From Lentimicrobium sp. L6 (GTDB taxonomy: Bacteria > Bacteroidota > Bacteroidia > Bacteroidales > UBA12170): 64,000 bases of DNA. Positions 62,811-64,000 of the stretch are shown in pieces; position 1 is the stretch's first letter; each line of letters opens with the position of its first letter. The DNA is taken from contig NZ_JABKCA010000003.1 of NCBI RefSeq assembly GCF_013166655.1, positions 62,001 to 126,000 on the forward strand, read 5' to 3'. A model generated the notes under the pieces. It made no database searches. It saw nothing but the letters and a program-made list of their open reading frames with translations, and had not been told where the DNA came from. The position numbers and the translations under genes are program-made.

Positions 62811-63085
62811 ACTAACCTGAGTTCGACAGTAAATATCACCACAGTTTCAGATAATTAGTTCATATACGACTCAGATTTCTAAAGAGCTATCGGGATAACT
62901 CAAGGAAATTTGAGGAAGAAGATGAGCTAATTATAGAAATCCACCTGTGGAAAAGCCAATAACACATCATCTTTCATCTAAAAACCATTTGATATAGCCC
63001 GCTATAACTTCATGATTTTTAGACTTAAATCTAATGCGTTATTGGCTTTCTGTGGTAGCTATTTAATAATCGAACTCAGGTTACT
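62811..63085. mobile_element. MITE-like structured element with terminal inverted repeats
   Basis: Element 62814-63082 (269 bp) begins AACCTGAGTTCGA and ends with the reverse complement TCGAACTCAGGTT; the match continues imperfectly to CACCACAG / CTGTGGTAG. A flanking ACT occurs on both sides (62811-62813, 63083-63085), a possible 3-bp target duplication. It contains a long hairpin: AAAGCCAATAAC (62952-62963) / GTTATTGGCTTT (63038-63049) with TATAGC-CC-GCTATA (62993-63006) at the tip. A second lobe pairs GATAATTAGTTC with GAGCTAATTAT around CTCAA/TTGAG. No coding region fits it. Confidence 0.7.
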
Positions 63086-63120
63086 ATTTATTAATGTATC
63101 TTACATCAATTTGGATAATT

Positions 63121-63150
63121 AACCCTTTTTCTATGAAATTGGGTTTTTTT
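63121..63150 (+). terminator. Terminator downstream of the structured element
   Basis: AACCC (63121-63125) / GGGTT (63141-63145) with an inner TTT/AAA pairing and a run of eight T. It probably once ended the lipoprotein transcript and is now separated from it by the element. Confidence 0.6.
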
Positions 63151-63198
63151 TATGGCTATTGATTAAAGAAAGCATGCATCACCTGTGACTAGAAATAT

Positions 63199-63206
63199 TA
63201 TCTTTG
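63199..63206 (+). promoter_or_regulatory. -7 box TATCTTTG for the PASTA gene
   Basis: TAnnTTTG match 55 nt upstream of the ATG at 63262; -33 element unclear. Confidence 0.4.
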
Positions 63207-63261
63207 CCGTTTACAATAAATTAGGCCTTTGGGCAGTTAAGTATTTGATGATTTAAATCTT

Positions 63262-64000
63262 ATGAGTCTTAAATCTTTTTTAATAAGTAAAGCGTTTTTT
63301 AAAAGCTTGGCCATTGCCTTCGTAGTAGTGGTGATTATGATGTTTGTGACCATCAAAGGATTGGGCTATTATACTGATAATGGTTCTTTTATTTTGGTTC
63401 CAAAGTTGGCCCATCGCGATTCCGATTCTTTAAGGGTACTGTCTTCTGCCGATTATTTGCAATATGAAGTAATTGATAGTATGTATGCTGATGATTATAT
63501 GCCTGGTACTGTGGTATTGCAAAATCCAACTCCAGGAGCTAAAGTGAAAAAAGGAAGAAAAGTTTATCTTTCCATAGTAGCTAAAACTCCTGAATTGGTT
63601 AGTATGCCGAATCTTCTTGATTTGAGTATCAGAAGAGCCATAGATGTGGTTCAGTATGCGCATTTGAAAGTAGAAAGAATTGAGTTTGCTGACGATATTG
63701 CTCTGAATGCTGTGATAGAGCAATTATACAAAGGCGACACTATTGCACCTGATTCTCTCTTGCCAAGTGGAGCCAGTATTACCCTGGTGGTAGGTAATGG
63801 ATATCGTAAAACAGGAGCAACAGTTCCTTTTGTTTTAGGGAAGAATTTGACACAAGCACGTAAAGCAATTTTGAAAGCCTCATTTAATATGGGTAGAATA
63901 GATACTTTGCAAGAAGATTACGAAGGTCGTTGGTTTGTATATGAGCAAAGTCCATTTGCTGACCCGCTTCATCCTTCAAAGGCTCCTCTAGGCTCAAATA
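63262..64000 (+). CDS. PASTA-domain membrane protein (3' end outside window)
   Basis: 246 visible residues, open to the right edge. One membrane segment (about 16-36; LAIAFVVVVIMMFVTIKGL) then PASTA repeats: about 40-108 (VVLQNPTPGAKVKKGRKVYLSIV), about 110-180 (SMPNLLDLSIRRAI ... SGASITLVVG) and a third starting at about 185 (TVPFVLGKNLTQARKAIL). PASTA domains bind peptidoglycan-like ligands. In Bacteroidota such proteins lie near ddl and rluD; only ddl is in the window. No kinase domain is present in the visible part. Confidence 0.88.
   Translation, partial: MSLKSFLISKAFFKSLAIAFVVVVIMMFVTIKGLGYYTDNGSFILVPKLAHRDSDSLRVLSSADYLQYEVIDSMYADDYMPGTVVLQNPTPGAKVKKGRKVYLSIVAKTPELVSMPNLLDLSIRRAIDVVQYAHLKVERIEFADDIALNAVIEQLYKGDTIAPDSLLPSGASITLVVGNGYRKTGATVPFVLGKNLTQARKAILKASFNMGRIDTLQEDYEGRWFVYEQSPFADPLHPSKAPLGSN

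Noticed and set aside
62814-63082. A tRNA or tmRNA because of the cloverleaf-like folding
   Set aside because: No anticodon, T-loop or CCA-type features were found; the terminal inverted repeats and possible target duplication fit a transposable element better.

Overview
The window is a contiguous, AT-rich chromosomal segment of a Bacteroidota bacterium, probably free-living or marine. The signs are gliding/type IX secretion genes (gldD, gldE), a secreted multihaem cytochrome ending in a type IX (Por) sorting domain, MnmD, DUF4294, DUF3127, DUF6252-like and HYC_CC_PP-like proteins, NusB with the long Bacteroidota N-terminal extension, and promoters of the Bacteroidota type (TAnnTTTG at -7, TTG about 20 nt upstream). 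No rRNA, tRNA, CRISPR array, prophage or intact insertion sequence was seen.

Layout. 0-3.4 kb: gldE and gldD (cut by the window edge), a SAM methyltransferase and a small outer-membrane-type protein. 3.6-10.4 kb: leuS, then an AAA (ATPase_2-type) gene sitting between blocks of degenerate intergenic repeats and preceded by a perfect 4 x 15 bp tandem array, then urocanate hydratase. 10.5-14.3 kb: an H-NOX/hybrid-kinase/Cys-PAS operon, fluoride channel, a conserved hypothetical, acylphosphatase, and a 121-bp imperfect palindrome. 14.3-18.2 kb: mnmD and a metal (probably copper) operon of Cys-rich protein, HMA protein and TonB-dependent receptor. 18.3-24.8 kb: a four-gene operon combining LuxE, a LuxC fused to an adenylating ligase domain, a second free-standing copy of that ligase, and an RsbW-like/GNAT fusion. 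24.9-45.1 kb: mostly core genes (aroDE fusion, PHP phosphatase, flavin reductase, yidC, ppdK, DUF4294, tig-clpP-clpX, nusB, gcvT, sugar-nucleotide dehydratase), a BACON-like lipoprotein and a hybrid kinase.

45.1-50.0 kb: a FIST sensor/kinase/response-regulator/hybrid-kinase operon. 50.2-53.8 kb: sucC, a small HMA metallochaperone-like protein, and the type IX-secreted pentahaem cytochrome. 54.0-59.4 kb: DUF3127 OB-fold protein, aat, an LTA-synthase-type enzyme, rdgB, a small membrane protein and ddl. 59.5-64 kb: a TPR histidine kinase and NarL-type regulator, a lipoprotein whose promoter closely resembles the regulator's own promoter, a 269-bp structured MITE-like element with terminal inverted repeats, and the start of a PASTA protein.

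Most unusual parts. (1) The 18.3-24.8 kb LuxC/LuxE cluster has fatty-acid-reductase-type machinery but no luciferase, with duplicated ligase domains and a fused regulatory-type protein; its product is unknown. (2) The matched promoters of the NarL-type regulator and the neighbouring lipoprotein, with a 16-bp perfect palindrome at the lipoprotein -33 box. (3) The folded element at 62814-63082. (4) The tandem array directly upstream of the AAA ATPase promoter. Two separate candidate gas/ligand-sensing phosphorelays (H-NOX and FIST) lie in one window. All functional calls come from reading motifs and family resemblance; no database search was run.
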